The notes under the pieces were generated by a model. The model had not been told where the DNA came from. It was given only the letters and a program-made list of their open reading frames with translations, and ran no database searches. A DNA stretch of 64,000 bases from Thiocapsa imhoffii (GTDB lineage: Bacteria; Pseudomonadota; Gammaproteobacteria; Chromatiales; Chromatiaceae), in assembly GCF_016583985.1 (NCBI RefSeq), contig NZ_NRSD01000012.1:1-64000 (forward strand). Direction: 5' to 3'. Made by a program: the position numbers and the translations under genes. Below, in pieces: positions 27,460 to 37,626 of this stretch; positions within the stretch are counted from its first letter, which is position 1; every line of letters starts with the position of its first letter.

Positions 27460-27622
27460 GGACCCTTTTCAACCTTATTCTGTTGTCCACTGTCTTTCGC
27501 TCCAGACCGCGTCCCAGCTCCGGGTTCGAGCACCGTGATCATCCGACACGGTGGATCGATTCGAAGTGCGTCAGTCGCGACGTCCGAGGCGGAGATGGTG
27601 GTCTCAATCGGAGGTCACCGAG

Positions 27623-29410
27623 GTGACAGTGACTGGCGCGCAAACAGAAACGGTCGCTCCAAGACGGCCAGACCGGCGGGGTGTCGAACTCAGTGGGGCT
27701 GAGATCGTCGTCCAGGCGCTCGTCGATGAGGGGGTGGAGTTCGTCTTCGGTTATCCCGGAGGGGCGGTGCTGCATATCTATGACGCACTCTTCAGGGAAG
27801 AAACCGTCAAACACATCCTCGTGCGGCACGAACAGGGCGCGACCCACGCGGCCGACGGCTACGCCCGGGCGACCGGCAAGTGTGGTGTCTGCCTGGTCAC
27901 CTCGGGTCCCGGCGCGACCAATGCCGTCACGGGTATTGCCACCGCCTTCATGGACTCGATCCCGATGGTGATCCTGACCGGACAGGTTCCAACCCCGGTG
28001 ATCGGCAGCGACGCCTTCCAAGAAGTCGATACCGTCGGCATCACCCGGCCCTGCGTCAAACACAATTTTCTGGTGAAGGACGTCCGCGACCTGGCGACGA
28101 CCATTCGCAAGGCATTCTACATCGCCACCACCGGTCGCCCAGGGCCCGTGGTGGTCGATATCCCCAAGGATGTGACCGACCCCAATATCAAGATCCCCTA
28201 TGACGAGCCGGGCGAGATCACCCTGCGCTCCTACCATCCCGTGATCAAGGGACACCCCGGGCAGATCCGGCGTGCGGTGGACTTGCTGCGGCAGGCGAAG
28301 CGACCGATCTTCTACACCGGTGGCGGGGTGGTGTTGGGAGATGCCTCGGAGCAACTGACCGAGTTGGTGCGAGCGACCGGATTTCCGATCACCAGTACCC
28401 TGATGGGGCTGGGCGCCTTTCCCATGACCGACCCCCAATTCATCGGGATGCTCGGCATGCATGGGACCTACGAGGCGAACATGGCCATGCACGAGACCGA
28501 TGTCTTGATCGCGATCGGCGCGCGCTTCGATGATCGGGTGACAGGCAAGATCGAGCACTTCTGCCCGCATGCCCAGATCATCCATGTCGATGTTGATCCC
28601 TCGTCGATCTCCAAGACCGTCAAGGTCCATGTGCCGATCGTCGGGCAGGTCGGCAACGTCCTCGCCGAGATGCTGAAACTCTATCGCCAGCAGGTCCCCG
28701 CCGGGACCGGCACACCGCTGACCGACTGGTGGGCACAGATCGCCGAGTGGCGTGCCCGGGACTGTCTGGCCTATGACCGCAACAGTGCCGCGATCAAGCC
28801 CCAGTTCGCGGTCGAGACGCTCTATAAGGTGACCAGTGGAGATCTGTATCTGACCTCCGATGTCGGCCAGCATCAGATGTTCGCGGCGCAATTCTATCCG
28901 TTCGACAAACCGCGGCGCTGGATTAACTCGGGTGGCCTGGGCACCATGGGATTCGGTCTTCCGGCGGCGATGGGCGTGCAGCTGGCCTTTCCTGACGCCC
29001 AGGTGGCCTGCATCTCGGGCGAGGCGAGCATCCTCATGTGCATCCAGGAGCTTGCGACCTGTTTGCAATACGGACTGCCACTGAAGATCATCCTGCTGAA
29101 CAATGGCTACATGGGCATGGTGCGGCAGTGGCAGGAATTCTTCTACGAAAGCCGGTATTCGCATTCCTACGTCGACGCCTTGCCCGATTTCGTCAAGCTC
29201 GCCGAGAGCTTCGGTCACGTCGGGATGCGGGTGGATCGACCCGCTGATCTCGAAGCCGCGATGAACGAGGCCTTCGCGATGCGTGATCGGCTTGTCTTCA
29301 TGGACGTCATCGTGGATCCCACGGAGAATGTCTATCCGATGATCGCCGCGGGCAAGGGCCAGCACGAGATGCACCTGGCCCCGAGCCACGCGGATCGCGA
29401 GCTCGCTTGA
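27623..29410 (+). CDS. ilvI: Acetolactate synthase large (catalytic) subunit
   Basis: This ThDP enzyme condenses pyruvate to acetolactate, or with 2-ketobutyrate to acetohydroxybutyrate, the first common step of Val, Leu and Ile synthesis. The 595-residue protein has FGYPGGAVLHIYDAL, the catalytic Glu in VRHEQGATHAADGYAR, and the ThDP-binding GEASILMCIQELAT...NNGYMG region. The start is a GTG at 27623, supported by GGAGGT seven bases upstream; a GTG at 27551 would extend it by 24 non-conserved residues. It is followed after 30 bases by the regulatory subunit. Confidence 0.94.
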   Translation: MTVTGAQTETVAPRRPDRRGVELSGAEIVVQALVDEGVEFVFGYPGGAVLHIYDALFREETVKHILVRHEQGATHAADGYARATGKCGVCLVTSGPGATNAVTGIATAFMDSIPMVILTGQVPTPVIGSDAFQEVDTVGITRPCVKHNFLVKDVRDLATTIRKAFYIATTGRPGPVVVDIPKDVTDPNIKIPYDEPGEITLRSYHPVIKGHPGQIRRAVDLLRQAKRPIFYTGGGVVLGDASEQLTELVRATGFPITSTLMGLGAFPMTDPQFIGMLGMHGTYEANMAMHETDVLIAIGARFDDRVTGKIEHFCPHAQIIHVDVDPSSISKTVKVHVPIVGQVGNVLAEMLKLYRQQVPAGTGTPLTDWWAQIAEWRARDCLAYDRNSAAIKPQFAVETLYKVTSGDLYLTSDVGQHQMFAAQFYPFDKPRRWINSGGLGTMGFGLPAAMGVQLAFPDAQVACISGEASILMCIQELATCLQYGLPLKIILLNNGYMGMVRQWQEFFYESRYSHSYVDALPDFVKLAESFGHVGMRVDRPADLEAAMNEAFAMRDRLVFMDVIVDPTENVYPMIAAGKGQHEMHLAPSHADRELA

Positions 29411-29440
29411 GCCGGTTCCATTCGAAGGTATCGCAGAGAC

Positions 29441-29932
29441 ATGAGACATATCATCGCCGTGTTGCTTGAGAATGAGGCTGGCGCGCTCTCGCGGGTCGCG
29501 GGGCTCTTCTCGGCCCGGGGTTACAACATCGAATCCCTGACCGTCGCCCCCACGGATGACCCGACCCTATCGCGGATGACTCTGGTCACGACCGGTCACG
29601 ACGACGTCGTCGAGCAGATCAAGAAACAATTGAACAAGTTGATCGACACCGTGAAGCTCCTCGATCTGTCCGAAGGGCCCCACATCGAGCGCGAAATGAT
29701 GCTGATCAAGGTGCGCGCGGAACGGGCCGATCGAGAGGAACTGAAGCGCTTGACCGAGATCTTTCGGGCCAAGATCATTGATGTGACCGATACCAGTTAC
29801 GTCATCGAATTGACCGGCGCTTCCAAAAAGCTCGATGCCTTCATCGATGCCGTACCAGAGGGACTCATCGTCGAGGTGGTGCGCTCGGGCCCGACGGGCA
29901 TTGCCCGCGGCGAGAAAGGCCTCTCGGTCTGA
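29441..29932 (+). CDS. ilvH: Acetolactate synthase small (regulatory) subunit
   Basis: The 163-residue protein has an N-terminal ACT domain (MRHIIAVLLENEAGALSRVAGLFSARGYNI) that binds valine for feedback inhibition, with the GLFSARGYNIESLTV motif, and the family-specific C-terminal domain after residue 80. The length equals that of E. coli IlvH. It directly follows ilvI and precedes ilvC after 251 bases. Confidence 0.96.
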   Translation: MRHIIAVLLENEAGALSRVAGLFSARGYNIESLTVAPTDDPTLSRMTLVTTGHDDVVEQIKKQLNKLIDTVKLLDLSEGPHIEREMMLIKVRAERADREELKRLTEIFRAKIIDVTDTSYVIELTGASKKLDAFIDAVPEGLIVEVVRSGPTGIARGEKGLSV

Positions 29933-29948
29933 AGGTTTCATCGCAAAT

Positions 29949-30058
29949 CCGCGGGGCATCGGTCTAAAGCCGGCGCCCCGCGGTCTCCAACGGAGTCGCC
30001 TCGCACGGTTCCCGCCCGCGCCGATGCCCGCGCGGTGATGCCGTCCCCAGCGGGGACG
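29949..30058. other. Two stem-loops in the ilvH-ilvC gap
   Basis: CCGCGGGGC (29949-29957) pairs with GCCCCGCGG (29975-29983), 17 bases after the ilvH stop. A second hairpin has CGTCCCC (30042-30048) and GGGGACG (30052-30058) with a three-base loop. Neither is followed by a T-run. They may attenuate transcription into ilvC or protect the ilvIH message end. Confidence 0.5.
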
Positions 30059-30084
30059 CCGTCACAGGTCACCAGGTGCTTTGA

Positions 30085-31206
<1,122 letters not shown>

Positions 31207-31216
31207 TGCTCTGCAC

Positions 31217-31248
31217 GGGGAACGTCCGCCAGTGGGCGGACGTTCCCC
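31217..31248. terminator. 14-bp perfect stem-loop between ilvC and the MscK-like gene
   Basis: GGGGAACGTCCGCC (31217-31230) pairs over all 14 bases with GGCGGACGTTCCCC (31235-31248), with a four-base loop. It starts 11 bases after the ilvC stop, in the gap between convergent genes. No T-run follows on either strand, so its role as a terminator is inferred from position and stability. Confidence 0.55.
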
Positions 31249-31277
31249 CTCACCCTGGGACGGTCCCCCGATCGTCT

Positions 31278-34200
31278 TCATGTCGGCATCGGCATACCCT
31301 GCCCCAGGGTTCCTGGCTCTGGGCTGTTGGAACGTGTGGCATGACCTCCCCCCTCCTCACGCATCCAAATATCGCGTTGTGGTCGTCCGATCGCAATCCC
31401 CGCGGCACGCAGCCGGGAATCGATAGCGGTGATGAGTTCACCGCGGATCAGCATGCGATTCGAGAGTCCCGGCAGGAAAAAACGCACCATCAGATCCAAC
31501 CCCCGCTCGCCGAACTCCGCGACGGTGATGACTGGTGCTGGGTCGGTCATGACTCGTGGGTCGTCATGGACTACCTCATGAAGGATGCGTAACGCCTGCT
31601 CGGTGTCGTTCCCATAGTCGATGCTCACAAGGATCTCGCCACGATTGGTCTGGTCGGAGAGGGTCCAGTTAACCACCTCCCCGGTGATCAACTGTTTGTT
31701 GGGCACCAGCAACTCGCGATGATCCCAGGTGCGAATGGTGGTGGCGCGCATCTCGATGCGTGTGACCACGCCGCTTTGCTCACCGATGGTGACAGTGTCA
31801 CCGACCCGGACCGGTCGCTCGAACAGGATGATGAGACCGCTAATGAAGTTGGCCACGATTTCCTGCAAACCGAAGCCGATTCCCACGCCAAGTGCCGCGA
31901 CCAACCATTGCACCTGTTGCCAGGTGAGCCCCAGTTGGCCGAAAACCAGCAGCATCGCGACCGCGATGGTGAGATAGCCGGTGAGGGCGATGATGGTGTA
32001 ACGCCCTCCGGAACTGATGCGCGTGTTCTGTAATAGCAGGATCTCGAGCAGGGCCGGGAGGTGGCGCACCGCGATGACCGCCACGGCAATGATGACGACG
32101 ATGCTCGCAAGGTCTGCCAGGGTGATCGGGCGTGTCACCGTGACCCCATCGACCGAGGCACTCGTGCTCCAGAGGGTCACCCGCTCCAGCACGTTCAACG
32201 CTGGCAGCATATCTGACCAAAGGATCCAGACAGCAACGGCCGCGCCCAGCGTGAGGAGGGCATTGAGAAGCTGGCGGGTCTGCCCGTCGAGTGCCACCAG
32301 ATCGAGTGGCGCGTCGACGACATGCGGGGGCGTCGTGGTCTCGGGCGCCGGGTCCTGACCGCCAGGATCGCTCGCCGGGCGTTGTTGCGTGTCGCGCCGC
32401 AACCGGCTGGTGATGGCTTGTCTGAGAGCGAGCCGACGGCGGGTCACCAGGAGCCATCGGAGGATCGATTGGTGCAGGAGCACGAGGCCGAGCAGGAGCC
32501 AGAATTGCTCGAACCACAGATTGAAGAGCGTGCCGGCCGTGTATTGGAAACCCGCGAGCGTGAGCACCATCAGGCCAAGTGGGACCGCAATAGCGAGCGG
32601 GTACCAGAGATGGCGCAGTCGACTGGCCAGGCTGTCGGGTGCGCTGGCGAGCGCATCGCGCACCAAGCCGTGCCGCGGGTGTAGATGAAGCGCTAACAAA
32701 ATCGCACTCATCAGCGTGACAGCGGTCAAGGCGAGGCGCCCAACCGTTGCCGCTTGAACCTCGCCGAGCGGATTCACGAGGAAGGCGAGAAAACCCAGGG
32801 GAACCAGGATCCAGATCGCCAAATTCAGCGCGCGACGGGTTTTGATCAGGGTGTTACGACGCCACTGGAAATGCTCCTCGGCGAGGCCACCATTCATGCA
32901 GACGAGCCGAAACGTCAGCAGATAGAAGAGCCCTGGTGCGACGCGTAGCAATGCATCCCCAACGGCATAGGGGAAGGGGGCCGAGGTTGCGGCACTGGTC
33001 AGTAGGAGCCCTAGGATGGCGAGCAGCAAGGGAATGGGAGCGGCCAGCAACAGGGTCAGCGCGATCGCCAAGAGGGTATAACCGAAGCGGTCGGTCCTGA
33101 GCGTGCGCAGTGGGATCGCTGTGCCGCGGATACGTCGGCGCAGGGTGCGATCGAAGCTCAGGAGTAGCACAGTGACCAGTAACCCGCTCCACCAGGTCCA
33201 GGCACCGGCCAAGCCGGTGCGCAAGACTTGGATCACGGCCAGCCAATTGGCAGGCCGCAGCACCTCGCCGATGACCTCAGGGAACGCACTGAAGCTTTGC
33301 TGCGTGATGGGGACATGGCTGCGGATCCAGAGCAGATGCTCGGCGAGAAAGACCTGATACTCGGCAGTGAGGGCTTGCAGCCTTTCCGCTGCGAGGTCGA
33401 GCTCGACCAAGGCGCGGAGCTGTCGTTCCTCTGCCGCGATGGCATGCTCCAACAGCTGCATTCGCGCGTCGCGTTGTGCGCTCCACTGGGTCTCGAGGAT
33501 GGTGGCCTCGGCGGGCGTGAGCGAGCCCAGTTCATCCTCCAGGGCGCGTGCGGCGACCGCACTCTCCAAGCCCAGCAACTCTTCGCGCCAACCCAGCATC
33601 GCGAGGGTCGAATCAGCGGTTGCATTGGCCCGTTCCGCAGCCTCTTGACGTAAGAGGCGCAGATTCGGAAGTTGCTCACGTTGATCGAGGAGGACACGCC
33701 CCAGGGCTCGCGTCAAACCGGCCGCCAGGATGCGTTGTCGACTGGTATCGAAATCCTGTTCTAGGACCGCGAGCCGCTCGAGGGTTTCGACGCGTGCGCC
33801 CTCCAGCTCGGTGGTCTGTTCGTTGATCGCGTTGATGACCTCGGCCAGGGCGGTATTGTCCACTGCCAGTGACCGGATCAGGGGGTGGGCATCGGCGACG
33901 GCGACGGTTGCCGCTTCGGCCGCCAGTAAGACCCGTTCCGCTTCCAGCCGTCGCAGCCGCTCCGCCTCGCCCTGCAAGGATGTCAAGCGCAGGACGGCCT
34001 GGTCGAGGGTGAATTCAGCCTCTTCCTGCTGCACCATCGCCAGTTCACGACGTAGCTCGGCCCCGGCGAGGCGTTGCTCGAGGACCTGTACCCTGGCACT
34101 GAGGAGCGCACGCTGACTCGTCAATCTCCAGAGCCGCGCTTGGGCCTCCGGTCCCGTCGTGGCGGCGGCGCGTAAACCGCTGAGCTCATCATCCAGATCG

Positions 34201-34787
34201 CGGATGCGTTGTTGCAGTTCGGCCAGTTCGCGACGTTGCTGGGGGCGCGCGTTCGACTCCTCGTCGAGTCCCTGAGCCAAGGTCCTGACGCGTTCCTCTT
34301 GGGCCGCCACCGCGGCTTGCTCTTGATCCAGCAGCGGCAGGATCGTGCTCAGGTCAAGCACCTCCGGCCACTCGATCACGGGTGGTTGGGCCGTATCCAA
34401 CGTGCTCAAGCGCGCGCGGATGGCGGCAATCTGGCCTGGCACTTCGCTCAAGGAGGCACGCAGATCGGTCCATTCAGCCCAGGCGCTGGCGCTGGCGGCA
34501 AGATCAGCGAGCACGCCGTCGTACTGCTCGACCAGACGTTCCCGCTGCTCATTGGAGAGGTCGGTCGCGATTTCGAGTGCCGCAATGGCGTCCAGGACGT
34601 CCTCACGACTGAGACTCGCTTCGGGAGGCGTTTCGAAATCGGCGCTCGACACCAGGAGCCAGAGCGCTAGCGAGAGACCGATGGCGAGGCCTAGCAGCGA
34701 AGGGATGGCTCGCACGACAGTATCCGTGCGTAAGGTCCAGGTCGCCCTTGGGCTGGGGACAGCCATCATGGGCAAGACCTCGAGCAA
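31278..34787 (-). CDS. Large mechanosensitive channel (MscK/KefA-like, MscS superfamily)
   Basis: The 1169-residue protein has an N-terminal membrane anchor (about residues 30-48), a long periplasmic coiled-coil region to about residue 480 rich in Glu, Gln, Leu and Arg, a block of about ten hydrophobic segments, and a C-terminal MscS domain. The pore-lining helix and beta domain are recognisable as GVGIGFGLQEIVANFISGL followed by FERPVRVGDTVTIG and a VPNKQLIT motif. Such channels open on membrane tension and release solutes on osmotic downshock. It precedes the NAGGN osmolyte operon by a few kilobases, though on the other strand. Confidence 0.92.
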   Translation of the reverse strand: MLEVLPMMAVPSPRATWTLRTDTVVRAIPSLLGLAIGLSLALWLLVSSADFETPPEASLSREDVLDAIAALEIATDLSNEQRERLVEQYDGVLADLAASASAWAEWTDLRASLSEVPGQIAAIRARLSTLDTAQPPVIEWPEVLDLSTILPLLDQEQAAVAAQEERVRTLAQGLDEESNARPQQRRELAELQQRIRDLDDELSGLRAAATTGPEAQARLWRLTSQRALLSARVQVLEQRLAGAELRRELAMVQQEEAEFTLDQAVLRLTSLQGEAERLRRLEAERVLLAAEAATVAVADAHPLIRSLAVDNTALAEVINAINEQTTELEGARVETLERLAVLEQDFDTSRQRILAAGLTRALGRVLLDQREQLPNLRLLRQEAAERANATADSTLAMLGWREELLGLESAVAARALEDELGSLTPAEATILETQWSAQRDARMQLLEHAIAAEERQLRALVELDLAAERLQALTAEYQVFLAEHLLWIRSHVPITQQSFSAFPEVIGEVLRPANWLAVIQVLRTGLAGAWTWWSGLLVTVLLLSFDRTLRRRIRGTAIPLRTLRTDRFGYTLLAIALTLLLAAPIPLLLAILGLLLTSAATSAPFPYAVGDALLRVAPGLFYLLTFRLVCMNGGLAEEHFQWRRNTLIKTRRALNLAIWILVPLGFLAFLVNPLGEVQAATVGRLALTAVTLMSAILLALHLHPRHGLVRDALASAPDSLASRLRHLWYPLAIAVPLGLMVLTLAGFQYTAGTLFNLWFEQFWLLLGLVLLHQSILRWLLVTRRRLALRQAITSRLRRDTQQRPASDPGGQDPAPETTTPPHVVDAPLDLVALDGQTRQLLNALLTLGAAVAVWILWSDMLPALNVLERVTLWSTSASVDGVTVTRPITLADLASIVVIIAVAVIAVRHLPALLEILLLQNTRISSGGRYTIIALTGYLTIAVAMLLVFGQLGLTWQQVQWLVAALGVGIGFGLQEIVANFISGLIILFERPVRVGDTVTIGEQSGVVTRIEMRATTIRTWDHRELLVPNKQLITGEVVNWTLSDQTNRGEILVSIDYGNDTEQALRILHEVVHDDPRVMTDPAPVITVAEFGERGLDLMVRFFLPGLSNRMLIRGELITAIDSRLRAAGIAIGRPQRDIWMREEGGGHATRSNSPEPGTLGQGMPMPT

Positions 34788-34822
34788 GACCTCGAGCGCG
34801 CGGGACCGCGATCAGGCAAGGT

Positions 34823-35461
34823 TCAAGCCTTGATGAAGGACATGAATTCGGCGCGGGTCCGCGGATCGTCCTGGAAGGTCCCGCGCATGGCGCTGGAGAC
34901 CGTCGAGCTGCGCTGTTTTTGCACGCCACGCATCATCATGCAGGTGTGGCTCGCCTCCATCACCACGGCGACTCCGTGGGCCCCAAGATGCTCCATCAGT
35001 GCATCAGCGACTTGACTGGTCAAGCGCTCTTGCACCTGGAGACGGCGGGCGAAGACATCGACAACACGCGCGATCTTGCTGAGGCCGACGACCTTGCCTT
35101 GCGGCAGATAGCCCACGTGGGCATGGCCGAAGAAGGGCAACATGTGATGCTCGCACATCGAATAGAACTCGATGTCGCGCACGATCACCATCTCCCGCAC
35201 GTCTTCCTCGAAGAGGGCCTTCTTGATGATCTCCTCGGCGGACAGCTCATAGCCGCTGGTGAGGAAGTCGATGGCTTTGGCCACGCGCAGCGGGGTCCGT
35301 TGCAACCCCTGGCGATTGGGATCCTCGCCGATCTCTTGCAGCATGCTCCTGACCAGGGACTCCTTGCGCTCATCGTAGACCTCGTCATCCGACTCGGCCT
35401 CGAAGCTCGTTGCATAATGGCTGTGCGCAAGGATGGTGCTGAGCTTGGATTGATCCGCCAT
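34823..35461 (-). CDS. folE: GTP cyclohydrolase I (type IA)
   Basis: FolE converts GTP to dihydroneopterin triphosphate, the entry to folate synthesis. The 212-residue protein shows the zinc ligands in [19 protein letters not shown] and in HTCMMMRG, and [11 protein letters not shown] of the active site. Length is usual for the bacterial type IA enzyme. It is upstream of, and possibly cotranscribed with, the MscK-like gene (35-base gap). The 385-base gap to asnO (35462-35846) holds a promoter-like site and one hairpin. Confidence 0.96.
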   Translation of the reverse strand: MADQSKLSTILAHSHYATSFEAESDDEVYDERKESLVRSMLQEIGEDPNRQGLQRTPLRVAKAIDFLTSGYELSAEEIIKKALFEEDVREMVIVRDIEFYSMCEHHMLPFFGHAHVGYLPQGKVVGLSKIARVVDVFARRLQVQERLTSQVADALMEHLGAHGVAVVMEASHTCMMMRGVQKQRSSTVSSAMRGTFQDDPRTRAEFMSFIKA

Positions 35462-35712
35462 GATGTCGCTCTAGGGTGATGATGTCGGGATTCGACCGGG
35501 ATCGGGCTGGATGAGCGCCGATCGGCCGGGTCATCGGACATTATGGAGGCTTGCATCGGAATTGGAACCGCGGGCGGGTGAAACACATCTCGTCACTGGC
35601 GAGACCGCGGGAGTTTCGCTAACATGGATCGAGTGTCGATTCCGTATCAACCGATGAGCGCATTCCTTGCGCATCCTCTGCCGGCATGGTGCATCCTGAC
35701 CATGCGTCCTGC

Positions 35713-35741
35713 TGTGTCTCCCCTCGAGACCTTCCCATAAT
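35713..35741 (+). promoter_or_regulatory. Tentative promoter of the NAGGN operon
   Basis: TGTGTC (35713-35718) and CATAAT (35736-35741) are spaced by 17 bases, about 105 bases before the asnO start. The -35 match is poor, which would suit osmotic or alternative sigma control, but this is only a suggestion. Confidence 0.25.
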
Positions 35742-35806
35742 CCGAATGGCTGCATGTGGCGCGGCGCGATGAGTGCGATCCGTGCCCGTCTAGACGTCCA
35801 TATCGA

Positions 35807-35825
35807 GCTGGCGGAAGCCGCCAGC
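35807..35825 (+). promoter_or_regulatory. Hairpin next to the asnO ribosome-binding site
   Basis: GCTGGCGG (35807-35814) pairs with CCGCCAGC (35818-35825) around a three-base loop. It ends nine bases before the AGGAG ribosome-binding site (35834-35838) of asnO. It could influence translation start or message stability. Confidence 0.5.
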
Positions 35826-35846
35826 CCCCGACCAGGAGATTGAAGC

Positions 35847-37622
35847 ATGTGTGGCTTGTGCGGTGAGATCCGTTTCGATGACAGACCGATTGATGTTGCG
35901 GCCCTCGCCGCCATGAGTGCCGTCATCGTCCCGCGTGGACCGGACGGCGATGGCATCTGGCAGCAGGGCCGGATCGGGCTGGCCCATCGGCGTCTCTCGA
36001 TCATCGACCTCAGCACCCATGCCGCGCAGCCGATGGTGGACAGTGACTTGGGTCTGACCATCGCCTTCAACGGCTGTATTTATAACTATCAGTCCTTGCG
36101 CAACGAGCTCGAAGGTCGAGGCTATCGGTTTTTCTCGCACGGCGATACCGAGGTGGTGCTCAAGGCCTTTCATGCCTGGGGCGCTGATTGCGTCGAGCGC
36201 TTCCATGGCATGTTCGTCTTTGCCGTGGCCGAGCGCGAGACGGGACGCCTGACCCTGGTCCGTGACCGCCTCGGGATCAAACCGCTCTATTACGCCGAGA
36301 TCGCCGGTGGCGTGCGCTTCGCCTCGACCCTGCCGGCGCTGCTCGCCGGCGGTGGCATTGCGACCGAGATCGACCCGGTGGCACTCCACTACTACATGCA
36401 CTTTCACGCAGTGGTGCCGGCACCCCACACGATCCTCAGTGGCGTGCGCAAACTCCCACCCGCGACCATTCGCACGATCGAACCCGATGGTCGCCAGCAT
36501 GACCGCTGTTACTGGGATCTGAACTTCGAACGCACGCCGGCGGAGACGGAGTTGAGCTTCGAGGACTGGCAGGAGCGAACCCTCGCGGCCTTGCGCACCG
36601 CCGTGGCACGCCGTCTCGTGGCTGACGTCGACGTCGGTGTGCTGCTGTCGGGGGGCTTGGATTCGAGTCTGATCGTGGCCCTCTTGGCCGAGCAGGGTCA
36701 ACGTGGCATCAACACCTTCTCGGTCGGATTCGAAACGGTTGGCGCCGAGGTCGGTGACGAGTTCCAATACTCCGACATCATCGCCGAGACCTTCGGCACT
36801 CGGCACCACAAGATCCGCGTCGATTCGGCCACGCGCCTGTTGCCGGAACTGCCCAACTGCGTGCGCGCGATGGCCGAGCCGATGGTGAGCCATGACGTGA
36901 TCGGCTTCTATCTCCTCTCGCAGGAGGTTGCCAAGCATGTGAAGGTCGTACAGAGCGGGCAGGGTGCCGATGAGGTCTTTGCCGGCTATCACTGGTACCC
37001 GCCGATGATCGGCAGCACCGACCCGGTGCGGGATTACGCTCAGGCCTTCTGCGATCGCACCGAGGCGGAGTATCGCCGCGTCGTCGATCCGCGGTTTCAC
37101 GGCGCGGATGCCAGTCGTGACTTCATCGCGCGGCATTTCGCGCGCCCCGGCGCCACGGCCGCGGTCGACCAGGCGCTGCGCCTCGACCAGCAGATCATGC
37201 TGGTCGATGATCCGGTCAAGCGTGTTGATAACATGACGATGGCTTGGGGGCTTGAGGCTCGCGTGCCCTTCCTCGATCATGAATTGGTGGAACTGGCCGC
37301 GCGCATGCCGGATCGGTATAAGGTTTGCGATGAGGGGAAGGGCGTGCTCAAGGCGATTGGCCGGCGGCTGATCCCACCCGCCGTGATCGATCGTCCTAAG
37401 GGTTACTTCCCGGTGCCGGCCTTGAAATATCTCCGCGGGGAGGTGCTGGCACAGGTGCGCGAGCTGCTGCATGGCGAGCGTGCGCGCACCCGTGGCCTCT
37501 TTCAGCGCGCCTATGTCGATGAACTCCTCGCCGCGCCGGACGAGCACCTCACCCCCCTGCGCGGATCGAAGCTGTGGCAGGTCGCCTTGCTGGAGATGTG
37601 GCTGCAAGAGCACGGGGTCTGA
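35847..37622 (+). CDS. asnO: N-acetylglutaminylglutamine amidotransferase (asparagine-synthase-like)
   Basis: AsnO amidates N-acetylglutaminylglutamine to the osmoprotectant NAGGN. The 591-residue protein has an N-terminal class II glutaminase with Cys2 (MCGLCGEIRF) and an AsnB-like synthetase domain with the ATP pyrophosphatase loop LLSGGLDSSLIV. An AGGAG site precedes the ATG. The next two genes are the NAGGN synthetase and the NAGGN-associated M42 peptidase, which separates this protein from ordinary asparagine synthase. The gene ends five bases before the next start. Confidence 0.93.
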   Translation: MCGLCGEIRFDDRPIDVAALAAMSAVIVPRGPDGDGIWQQGRIGLAHRRLSIIDLSTHAAQPMVDSDLGLTIAFNGCIYNYQSLRNELEGRGYRFFSHGDTEVVLKAFHAWGADCVERFHGMFVFAVAERETGRLTLVRDRLGIKPLYYAEIAGGVRFASTLPALLAGGGIATEIDPVALHYYMHFHAVVPAPHTILSGVRKLPPATIRTIEPDGRQHDRCYWDLNFERTPAETELSFEDWQERTLAALRTAVARRLVADVDVGVLLSGGLDSSLIVALLAEQGQRGINTFSVGFETVGAEVGDEFQYSDIIAETFGTRHHKIRVDSATRLLPELPNCVRAMAEPMVSHDVIGFYLLSQEVAKHVKVVQSGQGADEVFAGYHWYPPMIGSTDPVRDYAQAFCDRTEAEYRRVVDPRFHGADASRDFIARHFARPGATAAVDQALRLDQQIMLVDDPVKRVDNMTMAWGLEARVPFLDHELVELAARMPDRYKVCDEGKGVLKAIGRRLIPPAVIDRPKGYFPVPALKYLRGEVLAQVRELLHGERARTRGLFQRAYVDELLAAPDEHLTPLRGSKLWQVALLEMWLQEHGV

Positions 37623-37626
37623 TGCC

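Noticed and set aside
27460..27622. Attenuator with leader peptide before ilvI
   Set aside because: No short frame rich in Leu, Ile or Val codons and no alternative terminator-antiterminator pair was found.
27539..29449. A long open frame of 636 codons on the minus strand opposite ilvI
   Set aside because: It lies wholly antisense to a gene with clear acetolactate synthase motifs and is His/Gly/Asp-rich without any recognisable domain; long antisense frames are expected in GC-rich DNA.
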